Below, piece after piece: positions 45,628-54,419 of a stretch of DNA of 64,000 nt. Origin of the DNA: Alphaproteobacteria bacterium (GTDB taxonomy: Bacteria > Pseudomonadota > Alphaproteobacteria > UBA8366); NCBI GenBank assembly GCA_021774335.1, contig JAJFJD010000057.1, positions 1 through 64,000 on the forward strand. Direction: 5' to 3'. Each line of letters begins with the position of its first letter. Position 1 is the first letter of the stretch. The position numbers and the translations under genes are program-made. The notes under the pieces are model-generated. The model was not told the DNA's origin and did no database searches. It worked only from the letters and a program-made list of their open reading frames with translations.

Positions 45628-47247
45628 TTACCGGAGCTTCGGATCGATCCATACCTGATCCAACGCTTGGTTCAGGTAATGACTTGGCGCGATCTGCCAG
45701 CCCTTCACATACGTGCGGTGCGGGTTGATCTTGTACCACCAGAAGCCCGGCGTGAAATGTGCCATATCCAACAAGAGATGCTTCTCGTAGGCGCGCATCT
45801 TGTCGAACTGCTTCTTCCCATCGGCTTCCTGCAGCATGTCGAGATACAGCTCGGTCGCCTTGTCGTCCGTGTGGTTGGTGTAGTTGTTGCCGGCGTCGCG
45901 AATCCACTTGGATACGTCGATCGTCGGGTTGATCACGCTCTGCGCGTTGATGTCGATGTTGACATCGGTATCACGTGTTTTACGCAGACCGGCGTACCAC
46001 GGGCCGGACGGAACCACTTTCTGGTCCGCATTCATGCCCACTTTGCGCCACTGATCGATGAACCACGTGCCGACAACCTTGTACGGCTGATCGACGGCGC
46101 GGTTCCACAACGTCACCTTGAGGTTCGGCTGACCCGCTTCTTTCAGAAGCGCGCGCGCCTTCGCCCGATTGGCCTTAACGTCGCGGCCGAAGCCGGGCAT
46201 CGTTTCCAACCATTCCTTGGACGCTTCGAGCTTATGACCCGGGAAGACGATACCGCCAACACCCTTCACGACGGCGATCCGCGCCAGGTATTTCGAGCCG
46301 CCCCAGCGGTCCATTGCATAGCCGAGCGCCTGACGGACGCGCGGGTCCTGGAAGCGTTTCTTCTTCTGGTTGGCGCCAGCGCCAAACAGAACGTTCCAGT
46401 TGCTTTCCTGAACCTTGATCTTTTTGCCAAGGGCTTTCACAAGGTCATCGCGTGCCTTCGGCGGGAAGCCGCGGAACTCGATGGCCGCGCGGTCACCACG
46501 GATGGCTTGCAGGCGAACCGACATCTTAGGTGCGGAAATCGCCTTGTAGCCGTCGAGGTAGGGCAGGCCTTTGACGTGATACGCGTCGTACCGCTTACCT
46601 TCGACGAATGCGCCGGGCTGATGCTGTACGAACTTGAACGCACCGGTACCGTTGACGTTTTTCTTGTGCCATTTGTAACCGTTCTTATCCAAGTCCTTCT
46701 TGGAATAGATAAAGTTGAACGGCGACGCCAAAGCCGGCAGCATCGCTGACAGCCCGCGTTTCATCTTGATGACAAGCTGATACTTCGACGGCGTTTCGAT
46801 CGAGGCGATCTGCGTGTACCAAGCCTTACGAGAGCTCGGAATTCCCTTCGGCGGGAATACGATCTTATCGATCGATGCCTTGACGTCAGCAGCTGTTAAC
46901 GGCGTGCCGTCATGGAATTTGACGTTCTTGCGAATGTCAAAAACGTAGGACTTGCCGCCGTCTTTAATCGAATATTTTTCGCACAGGTCGCAGATGAAGT
47001 CGGTCGTGGACTGCGCATTTTCCGGATTGATGCGAATTAGCAGGCTGTAAAACGGCCGGATCGGATGGATCATGCCGAATGTCGTTTCCTGATGTCCGTC
47101 ATATGACGGAATCTTACTACCCACGACAAAAGTCAAGACGCCGCCTTTTACCGGCTTCTCTGCTGCAACCGCGACGCCACTAGCGCCGAAAGCCAGAGCA
47201 GTTCCCAGTAGAAGGGCAGCCCCAAAGCTACGATTGGGCTTTCTCAT
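45628..47247 (-). CDS. ABC-transporter substrate-binding protein, family 5
   Basis: A 539-residue periplasmic binding protein of the peptide/nickel (SBP_bac_5) family. It has a Sec signal peptide (residues about 1-28, LLLGTALAFGASGVAVAA) and the family motif FDIRKNVKFHDGTPLTAADV, then KYQLVIKMKRGLSAMLP, DPRVRQALGYAMDR and the C-terminal transit of the type II fold. The mature protein is lysine-rich. No permease or ATPase gene is adjacent, so partners lie elsewhere. The ligand is unknown. Confidence 0.9.
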   Translation of the reverse strand: MRKPNRSFGAALLLGTALAFGASGVAVAAEKPVKGGVLTFVVGSKIPSYDGHQETTFGMIHPIRPFYSLLIRINPENAQSTTDFICDLCEKYSIKDGGKSYVFDIRKNVKFHDGTPLTAADVKASIDKIVFPPKGIPSSRKAWYTQIASIETPSKYQLVIKMKRGLSAMLPALASPFNFIYSKKDLDKNGYKWHKKNVNGTGAFKFVQHQPGAFVEGKRYDAYHVKGLPYLDGYKAISAPKMSVRLQAIRGDRAAIEFRGFPPKARDDLVKALGKKIKVQESNWNVLFGAGANQKKKRFQDPRVRQALGYAMDRWGGSKYLARIAVVKGVGGIVFPGHKLEASKEWLETMPGFGRDVKANRAKARALLKEAGQPNLKVTLWNRAVDQPYKVVGTWFIDQWRKVGMNADQKVVPSGPWYAGLRKTRDTDVNIDINAQSVINPTIDVSKWIRDAGNNYTNHTDDKATELYLDMLQEADGKKQFDKMRAYEKHLLLDMAHFTPGFWWYKINPHRTYVKGWQIAPSHYLNQALDQVWIDPKLR

Positions 47248-47771
47248 TCCCTATCTCCTATAAAGATTGTCTCGTTTTTCGTTTTTATGTTGGTTGATTA
47301 AACGTAACCAAGTTGTTCGCTTTCGCCTGTATCGCTAATCCAAGTTCGACGCTACGGACAAAAACCTCCGGTTACTATAAGAGGTGAAAGGACTACCAAA
47401 CAAGGGCACTAACACGGTACCGTCAAATCAATCTCGCAGGACCGTTGGCGTAGGCCGCTTGTTTAGGCAATATCTCGCCGATTTAGTATGTTCTTAATGG
47501 GGCTGCGTGGTCTCCAAATATGCCCCTCTTGATCGGCGGACAGGTCGTATTTCGCCCAATCGCACCGCCGAGTCTTCGGATTAAATCGGACGCGATCAAG
47601 GGCTTGGTATCGGAATTACTTGCTGCGATCCTGGGACCTATCACGAAGCGGCGTGTGCTCGGCTCTGCTTGACGACGTTCGCGGATACATCGTTCGATAG
47701 AAAAAAACACCTGTGGCCGTCTCAAATTGGCGGCGAATTAGGTCTCATAGCGAGAGGACACTGCATCCTGC
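47248..47771. other. 524-base gap between binding-protein and alcohol dehydrogenase genes
   Basis: The largest gene-free stretch. It contains an AT-richer part near 47275-47310 with GATTAAACGTAACCAA, possibly promoter. A 50-codon frame (47520-47672, plus strand) and an 80-codon frame (47483-47725, minus strand) are open, but both lack ribosome sites and recognisable products, so neither is called. Confidence 0.35.
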
Positions 47772-48821
47772 ATGCGAAGCTTTAAGGTTACGGCGTTCGG
47801 CGGCGCATTGGCTGACACACAGTCCGAAACACCAGTGCCGACCGGCACGCAGGTGCTGCTGAAGATCGCCGCCTGCGGCGCATGCCACAGCGACGTCCAT
47901 ATCCGCGATGGTTTCTTCGACCTCGGGTCGGAAGGGCGGATGGATTTGTCTCGTGGCGTGCCGTTACCGATGACACCCGGACACGAGATTGCCGGGGAGG
48001 TGGTTGCCCTTGGCGACGCTGCTGCCGAGATGTTGTCCGTTGGCGACACGCGCGTCGTCTATCCGTGGATTGGCTGTGGCACGTGCGAGACGTGCGCATC
48101 CGGCGATGAACAGCTTTGTCGCAAGCCACGCAATCTCGGCGTCAACGTAGATGGCGGCTACAGCGATCACGTCATGGTGCCGCATCCGCGTTACCTGGTG
48201 CCGTTCGATCCGATGCCGATTACCGAAGCTTGCACCTACGCTTGTTCCGGTCTCACCGCTTTCGGTGCGCTTAAGAAACTCGGGACACTCGGGGAGGGCG
48301 ATCCGCTTGTGATTATCGGTGCCGGCGGCGTCGGGCTGGCGGCGGTGCGGCTCGCCGAATCTGTGACGGGGGTCGCCGGAATCGCGGCGGACATCTCAAG
48401 TGATAGCCGGGAGGCCGCGATGATGGCAGGTGCGCGCGATGTCCTCGATCCCAGTGCGCCGGATGCCATGCGGAACTTCGTGAAGGGTACCGGTGGCGCA
48501 GCAGGCGTCGTCGATTTCGTGGGCTCGGCGGAGTCGGCCCGCTTCGGGTTCGATATCCTCAGGAAGGGCGGCAGTCTTGTGATCGTTGGCCTGTTCGGGG
48601 GGAGCTTGGTGCTTCCGGTGCCGCATTTTCCCCTTCGTGAGGTGACAATACGCGGTTCCTACGTGGGATCGTTGCCCGAGTTTCATGAACTGATGGATTT
48701 AGCCCGGTCGGGGCGGTTCGGCCCCGTGGCCGTCGAAACACGATCCCTGGATCAGGCCGATGCGACGTTGTACGATTTGAAGGACGGTAGAGTGTCGGGC
48801 CGCATTGTTCTCGTGCCGTAG
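47772..48821 (+). CDS. Zinc-dependent alcohol dehydrogenase (MDR family)
   Basis: A 349-residue medium-chain dehydrogenase. The catalytic zinc site is CGACHSDVHIRDG with TPGHEIAGEV; the structural zinc lobe has CGTCETCASGDEQLCRKP (four cysteines); the NAD motif is VIIGAGGVGLAAVRLAE. It resembles acyclic alcohol and cyclohexanone-type dehydrogenases. The TauD-like gene starts 32 bases after it, so the two may form an operon. The preferred substrate cannot be read from sequence. Confidence 0.9.
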   Translation: MRSFKVTAFGGALADTQSETPVPTGTQVLLKIAACGACHSDVHIRDGFFDLGSEGRMDLSRGVPLPMTPGHEIAGEVVALGDAAAEMLSVGDTRVVYPWIGCGTCETCASGDEQLCRKPRNLGVNVDGGYSDHVMVPHPRYLVPFDPMPITEACTYACSGLTAFGALKKLGTLGEGDPLVIIGAGGVGLAAVRLAESVTGVAGIAADISSDSREAAMMAGARDVLDPSAPDAMRNFVKGTGGAAGVVDFVGSAESARFGFDILRKGGSLVIVGLFGGSLVLPVPHFPLREVTIRGSYVGSLPEFHELMDLARSGRFGPVAVETRSLDQADATLYDLKDGRVSGRIVLVP

Positions 48822-48853
48822 CGGCCACGGTGACTGATAGGAGCGAGAGTGCG

Positions 48854-49945
48854 ATGCACACGGATGTTTCCTCCATGACTGTATCCGGAAGCTTTCAAGG
48901 GACCGATGGCCCGATCGCGTCGCCGGCGGCGTGGTATGGGCCGGACATGGCGTCCGGGTCCGATTGGGTTTTCTCGCTGACGGCGGATGATTTGGCCGAG
49001 GTCGACGCGGCGCTTCGGGTTACCGAGCAGAAATGTCCGCGGATCATCGATATCACGAAGGCCGATTTTCCACTCCTGACGCTGGGGCCGAAGCTCCTGG
49101 CGTTGCGGGCGGACGTCATGGATGGCCGTGCCTTTACGCTGATCCGGCGGATACCGGTCGAGTCCTACTCGAAGGAGGAGGCGGCGCGCATTTATTTCGG
49201 TATCGGCGCGCATCTTGGGTCGCTGCGCTCGCAGAACGGCGAAGGCCATGTTCTGGGCCATGTCTGTGATGTGGGGCATGACCATCATCACAACGACAAC
49301 CAGCGTGGATACCGGGCGCCGGGTAAGCTCGAATTTCATACGGATTCGGTAGATATCGTCGGATTGTTCTGCCTGCGCCCGGCAATGACCGGCGGGGCGA
49401 GCAAGATCGTCAGTTCCATCACCGTCCACAACGAAATCTGGAAGCGCCGGCCCGACCTGGCGCCGTTGATGTTCGACCCCGTCTATCGCGATCGGCGCGG
49501 CGAAGTGCCCGAAGGCAAGGATCCGTGGTGGATCATGCCGATCTTCCAATGGCACAACGGCCGCCTGTTCAGTCATTACTCCGGCACGTATATCCGGTCG
49601 GCGCAGCGCTTCGACGAGGTGCCGCGCTTCACCCCGGCGCAATTGGAACTGCTCGATCTGATCGACGAAATCATGAACGATCCGGCGGTTTTCATGCGGA
49701 TGGAGTTCGGCGCCGGGGACATGCAGTTCCTCTGCAACCACCATATCTTTCACGCCCGCGATGGCTACGAAGATTGGCCGGAACCCGAGCGGCGGCGGTA
49801 TCTGCTGCGGCTCTGGGTCTGTCCGCCGAACGGGCCGTCGATGCCGCCGGCCTTTGCGGAACGGTACGGCACCATCAATGTCGGCGATCGCGGTGGCATT
49901 ATCGTGCCGGGTACCCAATTGCAGGCGCCCCTAACGCCTATCTAG
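48854..49945 (+). CDS. TauD/TfdA-family iron/2-oxoglutarate dioxygenase
   Basis: A 363-residue non-haem iron dioxygenase. The iron motif HxD lies in KLEFHTDSVDIVGLFCL, the distal histidine in CNHHIFHARDGYEDWPEPER and the 2-oxoglutarate arginine in RRYLLRLWV. Such enzymes hydroxylate or release small acids such as taurine, sulfonates or carnitine precursors. ATG 48854 is preceded by AGGAG at ten bases; GTG 48830 is in frame upstream. It is paired with the alcohol dehydrogenase gene before it. Confidence 0.88.
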   Translation: MHTDVSSMTVSGSFQGTDGPIASPAAWYGPDMASGSDWVFSLTADDLAEVDAALRVTEQKCPRIIDITKADFPLLTLGPKLLALRADVMDGRAFTLIRRIPVESYSKEEAARIYFGIGAHLGSLRSQNGEGHVLGHVCDVGHDHHHNDNQRGYRAPGKLEFHTDSVDIVGLFCLRPAMTGGASKIVSSITVHNEIWKRRPDLAPLMFDPVYRDRRGEVPEGKDPWWIMPIFQWHNGRLFSHYSGTYIRSAQRFDEVPRFTPAQLELLDLIDEIMNDPAVFMRMEFGAGDMQFLCNHHIFHARDGYEDWPEPERRRYLLRLWVCPPNGPSMPPAFAERYGTINVGDRGGIIVPGTQLQAPLTPI

Positions 49946-49976
49946 GCCGCCTATCCAGGGAAGGGCTCGCAAACGA

Positions 49977-50010
49977 AGAGAGGCGCCGCGGCTAGGCCGG
50001 GCGCCTCTTT
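49977..50010. terminator. Bidirectional hairpin between dioxygenase and Cys-rich genes
   Basis: AGAGGCGCC (49979-49987) pairs with GGCGCCTCT (50000-50008), extended by wobble and A-T pairs, between converging genes. Tails are TTCGTC (plus) and CTTCGTTT (minus), so termination is plausible but not certain. Confidence 0.55.
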
Positions 50011-50034
50011 CGTCACGAAACGTCGGGCGGCGTT

Positions 50035-50286
50035 TTACTTCTTGGCTTTGCAGGGGTTACAAGCGGCTTTTGCCTTGCAGGGGTTGCAAGCGGCTTTCGC
50101 CTTGCACGGGTTGCAGGCCTTGCAAGCGCCACAGGCCTTCTTGGCCTTACAGGGGTTGCAGGCCGCTTTACATGCGGCGAGTTGGATCGTCGAAGGGGCA
50201 TCCGCGGCGGACACGGCGGTCGGCAGCGCGATGACCGAAGCGGCGAGAGCGGCAACACTCAATGTGGTAACGGTTTTCTTTAGCAT
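50035..50286 (-). CDS. Secreted cysteine-rich repeat protein (CNPCKAKAA repeats), candidate metal binder
   Basis: An 83-residue protein with a clear signal peptide (basic MLKKT, hydrophobic core SVAALAASVIALPTAV, cleavage near VSAADA). The mature part of about 55 residues contains only Ala, Lys, Asn, Pro, Gly and 11 cysteines (39, 43, 46, 52, 55, 58, 61, 67, 70, 76, 79), many as CNPC or CxxC. The last three units are CNPCKAKAA-type nine-residue repeats. A strong AGGAGG lies before ATG 50286. Similar low-complexity CNPC/NPCAA peptides occur in other proteobacteria; a metal-buffering role is inferred, not shown. Confidence 0.8.
   Translation of the reverse strand: MLKKTVTTLSVAALAASVIALPTAVSAADAPSTIQLAACKAACNPCKAKKACGACKACNPCKAKAACNPCKAKAACNPCKAKK
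50038..50160 (-). repeat. 27-base tandem repeats coding CNPCKAKAA
   Basis: Within the Cys-rich gene. Units of 27 bases (consensus on the plus strand TTGCAGGGGTTGCAAGCGGC plus TTTNGCC) repeat nearly exactly two to three times, with diverged copies upstream. The identity at DNA level points to recent unit duplication. Confidence 0.75.
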
Positions 50287-50456
50287 GGAAGCCTCCTGAT
50301 TATTGAATTGCGGCTAGTCACCAGGGCATAGCCTTGATGGTTGATACCGGTATCCAATTACAGCGGGGTCCCGTCACGGGAGCGAATCAAATTAAGGATA
50401 GTCGCTTCAACTTTTAGTGAAGCGGCATGCGGTCAAATTGGAGGTGCGAAAGGGGG

Positions 50457-50744
50457 CTATTCGATCGCTTTTCGGCCCTGCTCGGTCAGCTTGCAGACCA
50501 GCCAGTCGGGCTTGATCGGGTTCTCGAACCACGGCTCGGCCCAGCCTTGGTCCAGGCAACTGCGGATCGTCCGCTCGTTGATGCGCCGTCCGGTCTGATC
50601 GAACAGCGGCAGTTTGCCGCCGGGCTGCGTTAAACCCCGGCGCAGCCACGCACTTTGCGCGGCGGAGGGCCGTGCCGTCGTCCTGCGTCTTGGTGTTGTC
50701 TTGACGGTTTGCTCGGAAATGTCGCGAGTCTTTGCCTCAACCAT
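50457..50744 (-). CDS. Small conserved protein of unknown function
   Basis: A 95-residue protein that I recognise only as a conserved alphaproteobacterial hypothetical. Residues 1-25 are basic and probably disordered; the core SAAQSAWLRRGLTQPGGKLP, FDQTGRRINERTIRSCLDQG and WLVCKLTEQGRKA looks like a small winged-helix or helix-turn-helix-like fold, with a predicted turn at NPIKPDW. The repeated RT/RS and basic residues suggest nucleic-acid contact. ATG 50744 follows GGGGAACAGGGG. It lies between the Cys-rich gene and cutA, without an evident operon. Confidence 0.65.
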   Translation of the reverse strand: MVEAKTRDISEQTVKTTPRRRTTARPSAAQSAWLRRGLTQPGGKLPLFDQTGRRINERTIRSCLDQGWAEPWFENPIKPDWLVCKLTEQGRKAIE

Positions 50745-50872
50745 CCCCTGTTCCCCTGACGGTGCAGTCTTCGTTTTTGTCGGTCGCTTCTGCGATCTTG
50801 CTTCCCGCGATGGTAGGATAGAAACAGGAGTGCGCCAAGGCGTCGGCGGGTAATTTGGAGGTAATCCGGAAA

Positions 50873-51187
50873 ATGAAAGGCTGTTTCGTCTATATCACCG
50901 CGTCCGATCGGGACGAGGCGCGGCGCCTCGCGTACGCGTTGGTCGAGAGTCGGCTCGCCGCCTGTGTCAACGTGTTCGACCGAATGACATCGGTCTACCG
51001 GTGGGAGGGCGCGGTGCAGGAGAGCGATGAGGCGGTCTTGATCGCCAAGACCCGCGAAGAGCTTGTTCCGGCGCTGACCGAGAAAATCCAGGAGCTGCAC
51101 AGCTATGACTGTCCCTGTGTGGTCGCGTTGCCGCTGACCGGCGGGAGCGACGAATTCCTCGCATGGATTGCGGCGGAAACAGAATAG
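50873..51187 (+). CDS. cutA: Divalent-cation tolerance protein CutA
   Basis: A 104-residue CutA1 trimer-forming protein. It has the family motifs FVYITASDRDEARRLAYALV, LAACVNVFDRMTSVYRWEGA, DEAVLIAKTREELV and HSYDCPCVVALPLTGGSDEFL. CutA is linked to copper and other divalent cation tolerance, although its molecular role is unclear. The frame opens at TTG 50855; ATG 50873 is used, with GGAGGTAATCC upstream at about eleven bases. Confidence 0.93.
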   Translation: MKGCFVYITASDRDEARRLAYALVESRLAACVNVFDRMTSVYRWEGAVQESDEAVLIAKTREELVPALTEKIQELHSYDCPCVVALPLTGGSDEFLAWIAAETE

Positions 51188-51376
51188 GAGCGTAGGGCGG
51201 GGCGCCGACATGCTCGACCGCGCTCCAACATTTTTGCATAACCGCTGTGCCATGCCATTGCTTGCCGCATCGGGATCGCGCTGGCAGATTGGCGATGGTT
51301 CACGGATTGGGGCCACACACCTGTCGCGTCCGCGATCAATACAGATCGATGGGGATGACTTCCGGGAGATCGACTG

Positions 51377-52579
51377 ATGACGAGCGGATCCGCGCGTCTT
51401 TCCTTATTGTTCGCCAACATTGGGCATTTCTACATCCATCTCTTCACTGCGTTTTACGCGGTGATCGTCCTGCAGCTTGAGCGGGACTGGGCCCTTTCCT
51501 ATGAGGAATTGCTGCGACTCTGGACCTGGGGCGCGCTGCTGGTGGGATTGATGGCGCTGCCGGCAGGTCGCTTGGGCGACAGATTCACCGCGCGCGTGAT
51601 GATGACGGTGTTCTTCATCGGCATGGGAGTGGCATCGATCGTCTGTGGGCTGATCGAAGGGCCGACCGCGATGATGCTGGGTCTATCGGCACTCGGCGTC
51701 TTCGCGGCGATCTATCATCCGGTGGGTATTCCCTGGCTTATCCGCAACGCGGAAAACAACACCGGTAAGATACTCGCGGTGAATGGGATATTCGGCAGCT
51801 TCGGCACCGCCGGCGCTGGGCTTGTTGCGGGTACGCTGATCGCGGGATTCGGGTGGCGTGCGGCTTTCATCGTGCCGGGTGTTGTCTGTCTGTTGACCGG
51901 TTTCGTGATGCTGTATTGCGTTATGGCCGGCAAGATGTCCGCCGCACCGCCGCAAAAAGCACCGCAGCGCCCGCAGAGCCGTGGCGATACGGTGCGGGTA
52001 TTCGTGGGGCTGGTCGGCGCGATGTTCGTCGGCTCGGTGACCTACAATGTGATGCAAAACGGTTTGCCGAAAATGTTCTCCGAGGAGCTCGGCAGCATCG
52101 TGGGCGGTGATCCGATGATCGCGGGACTGTTGACCTCCTTCGTCTTCGTGTCAGGGGGGCTGATGCAGTTGGTCGGCGGCTACCTCGCGGATCGACTGGC
52201 GCTTAAGAAGGTCTATCTGCTGTGCTGGTTTTGCCAGATGATCTTCGTCTCCCTCACGGCGGCGATCGTGGGGGTCGGTCTGGTCGGTATTGCCGCGTTG
52301 GCGCTGATGGCGAATGTGGCCTCGCAGCCGGCGGAAAACATGATGCTGGCGCGCTATGCACCGGAGAAACATCACGGCATTGCCTTCGGCAGCAAGTTCG
52401 TTTTGTCCTTCCTATGCGGCCCGATCGCAATTCAGGCGATCGCCTTCGTCCGTGAAGCGACCGGGGGCATGTCCTGGCTGTTCGGTGGTCTGGGGGCGGC
52501 CGGTGTGCTTGTGGTGTTGCTCATTCTGGCGCTGCCGTCAGCGGATCAGGATAAGCCGGCATCGGCACCTGCGGAGTAG
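51377..52579 (+). CDS. Major facilitator superfamily transporter
   Basis: A 400-residue inner-membrane permease with about 12 hydrophobic segments. The loop motif A is PAGRLGDRFTARVMM; the N-terminal helix is FANIGHFYIHLFTAFYAVI, and a cytoplasmic Pro/Arg-rich linker (APPQKAPQRPQSRGD) separates the halves. The second half has GGYLADRLALKKVYLL. The cargo is not identifiable. It is transcribed in the same direction as cutA after 190 bases. Confidence 0.9.
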   Translation: MTSGSARLSLLFANIGHFYIHLFTAFYAVIVLQLERDWALSYEELLRLWTWGALLVGLMALPAGRLGDRFTARVMMTVFFIGMGVASIVCGLIEGPTAMMLGLSALGVFAAIYHPVGIPWLIRNAENNTGKILAVNGIFGSFGTAGAGLVAGTLIAGFGWRAAFIVPGVVCLLTGFVMLYCVMAGKMSAAPPQKAPQRPQSRGDTVRVFVGLVGAMFVGSVTYNVMQNGLPKMFSEELGSIVGGDPMIAGLLTSFVFVSGGLMQLVGGYLADRLALKKVYLLCWFCQMIFVSLTAAIVGVGLVGIAALALMANVASQPAENMMLARYAPEKHHGIAFGSKFVLSFLCGPIAIQAIAFVREATGGMSWLFGGLGAAGVLVVLLILALPSADQDKPASAPAE

Positions 52580-52743
52580 GCCAATCGTATGTTAACCCCT
52601 ATGGGTGGGTAGCTTTACCACCTATTGCATATCCGAACGCTTGGTTTCAGCGCGGTTCTGAGCTACCGTTTTGGCGTTCAGGCGGGCTGATCGTTATACG
52701 TCCGAATTGGTTGCTCCATGCCGGGGCTGGGAGGCTGAACCAA

Positions 52744-53610
52744 ATGACAATGAAAACAATTTTGATACCGATCGAGGAAAGCGACGGCTTGCCCTCGATG
52801 CTCGAAACCGCGTTGCTGACCGCGCAAATGTTCGGCAGCTATGTCGAAGGGCTGTATTACCAGCCGACCTCGGCCGGGGCGATGGTTGTCGCGGGTGAGG
52901 GGCTCGTCGTGACGACGCCTGAATTGGTCGAAAGCGTCGAACGCCAGGACCGTGACCGTCGGGAACGCGTCCATAGCCAGTTCAACGACTTTATGGAGCG
53001 CAAGGGCGTATCGCTGATCGATCCCAGCGCAAACCCGGCAGAGGGCCCGGTCGCGTCCTGGGTCGAGGAAGAATCGCCCAATTCCGAAATCGTCGGCACG
53101 CGAAGCCGGGTCTTCGACATCACCGTGGTCTCGCGCCCGGTGAAAGGGGCCAATATTGCGGCGATGAGCATTCTGGAAGCGGCCTTGTTCGAAGGGGGCC
53201 GGCCGATCCTGATCGCCCCGCCGGCGGCGCCGGAAAAACTCGGCGAGAATATCGTTATCGCCTGGAATGGCAGTACCGAAACGGCGCGGACGGTAGCCTT
53301 CTCGATGCCTTTCCTGGTCAAGGCGAAAGCGGTCACGGTGATCGCCATCGACGGCTTCGGCGTTGCCGGCCCGAGCACGGCGGAAGTTTCCCGTCAGCTT
53401 CAGCGTAACGGGATTCCGGCGACCCATAAGGATTGCGCCGCGCTCAACCGCAATCCGGGCCGGGCATTCCTCGAGGAAGCAGCCGATCTGGGGGCGGATC
53501 TCCTGGTGAAGGGGGCATACACGCAAAGCCGCGTGCGCCAGATGATCTTCGGCGGGGCCACCGACCATATCCTGTCCAATGCGACGATCCCGGTGCTGAT
53601 GTCGCACTGA
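52744..53610 (+). CDS. Universal stress protein (UspA family)
   Basis: A 288-residue cytoplasmic protein with two Usp folds; the second is clearer (GENIVIAWNGSTETARTVAF to DLLVKGAYTQSRVRQMIF, with the nucleotide loop GGATDHILSNATIPVLMSH). The G-2x-G-9x-G(S/T)-type ATP loop is close to this end. Usp proteins aid survival under growth arrest and stress. ATG 52744 follows GGGAGG; the frame opens at TTG 52711. A strong terminator follows and is shared with the CBS gene. Confidence 0.9.
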   Translation: MTMKTILIPIEESDGLPSMLETALLTAQMFGSYVEGLYYQPTSAGAMVVAGEGLVVTTPELVESVERQDRDRRERVHSQFNDFMERKGVSLIDPSANPAEGPVASWVEEESPNSEIVGTRSRVFDITVVSRPVKGANIAAMSILEAALFEGGRPILIAPPAAPEKLGENIVIAWNGSTETARTVAFSMPFLVKAKAVTVIAIDGFGVAGPSTAEVSRQLQRNGIPATHKDCAALNRNPGRAFLEEAADLGADLLVKGAYTQSRVRQMIFGGATDHILSNATIPVLMSH

Positions 53611-53642
53611 TCGCCGCTTGGCCTAAAACAGCGAAAATGAAA

Positions 53643-53672
53643 AACGACGCCGGGTTTCGGCGTCGTTTTTTT
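53643..53672. terminator. Strong bidirectional terminator between Usp and CBS genes
   Basis: AACGACGCCG-GGTTT-CGGCGTCGTT followed by TTTTTA on the plus strand, and by TTTTTC on the minus strand. Confidence 0.93.
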
Positions 53673-53705
53673 ATTGAGATCGGTCGGTCTGAATGCGCGG
53701 TGGCG

Positions 53706-54137
53706 TCAGCCGGTCACGATGTATTGCTTCAACGCCTCGGATTCATGCTCGATTTCCGAAATCCGGCGTTCCACGACATCGCCGATTGAGATGACCCCGC
53801 TGAGCGTGTCGCCATCGACCACGGGCAGATGGCGAATGCGCCGGTCGGTCATGAGCTGCATGACCTCGTCGATGCTGTCGTTCGACGTGCAGGTAATGAC
53901 CGGGCTGGTCATCAATTCTTCGACCCGCATCGACAGGCAGCCGTCCTGGTGGCGCGCAAGGCCACGCACGATATCGCGCTCGGAAATGATTCCGAGAATT
54001 TCTCCGGAGCCACGCTGGACGAGCGCGGCGCCGATCCGTTTTTCGTTCAGTAACTGAGCCGCTTTCGAAATCGAATCCGTCGGCTCGACGGCGATGACCG
54101 TATCGCCTTTCTTCTTCAGGATGGTATCGACATACAT
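53706..54137 (-). CDS. Tandem CBS-domain protein
   Basis: A 143-residue stand-alone Bateman module: first CBS domain VDTILKKKGDTVIAVEPTDS to GILGIISERDIVRGLARH, second VEELMTSPVITCTSNDSIDE to GVISIGDVVERRISEIE. CBS pairs bind adenosine nucleotides and modulate partner proteins. No fused enzyme is present, so the partner is unknown. GGAG precedes ATG 54137. It converges with the Usp gene. Confidence 0.92.
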   Translation of the reverse strand: MYVDTILKKKGDTVIAVEPTDSISKAAQLLNEKRIGAALVQRGSGEILGIISERDIVRGLARHQDGCLSMRVEELMTSPVITCTSNDSIDEVMQLMTDRRIRHLPVVDGDTLSGVISIGDVVERRISEIEHESEALKQYIVTG

Positions 54138-54419
54138 GGGTTTCTCCTTAGTTACCCGTTGCGGCCGAACCAGTCCAGAGCATCCACCCCTTGCCCCGGC
54201 ACTGTAGTCCGGTAGGCATTTTCACTCTTCTGATCGGTAATATGATGCGCTTAGATTGTGGCGAGAGCAAGAAAGTTCGCGGATTTGACGCGAAACAGCC
54301 CCTTTGTCGAAAGGGCGTTATATCCAATAAGGGATTGAAATATAGTCGTTAATTGAAAATTTTCACGCACGTCCGTGGGTTTGGGATTTAATTCCTGCGT
54401 CCGGTGCGGGACGCTGGGA

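Noticed and set aside
47483..47725. Small open frames in the gap before the alcohol dehydrogenase gene (minus-strand 80 codons, plus-strand 50 codons at 47520-47672)
   Set aside because: No ribosome sites, no similarity recognised, and length near chance for GC-rich DNA.
48752..49918. A 388-codon antisense frame under the TauD-like gene
   Set aside because: No recognisable motif; the plus-strand dioxygenase has all its iron ligands.
50035..50160. CRISPR-like array from the 27-base repeats
   Set aside because: Units are contiguous without spacers and are in frame inside a coding sequence.
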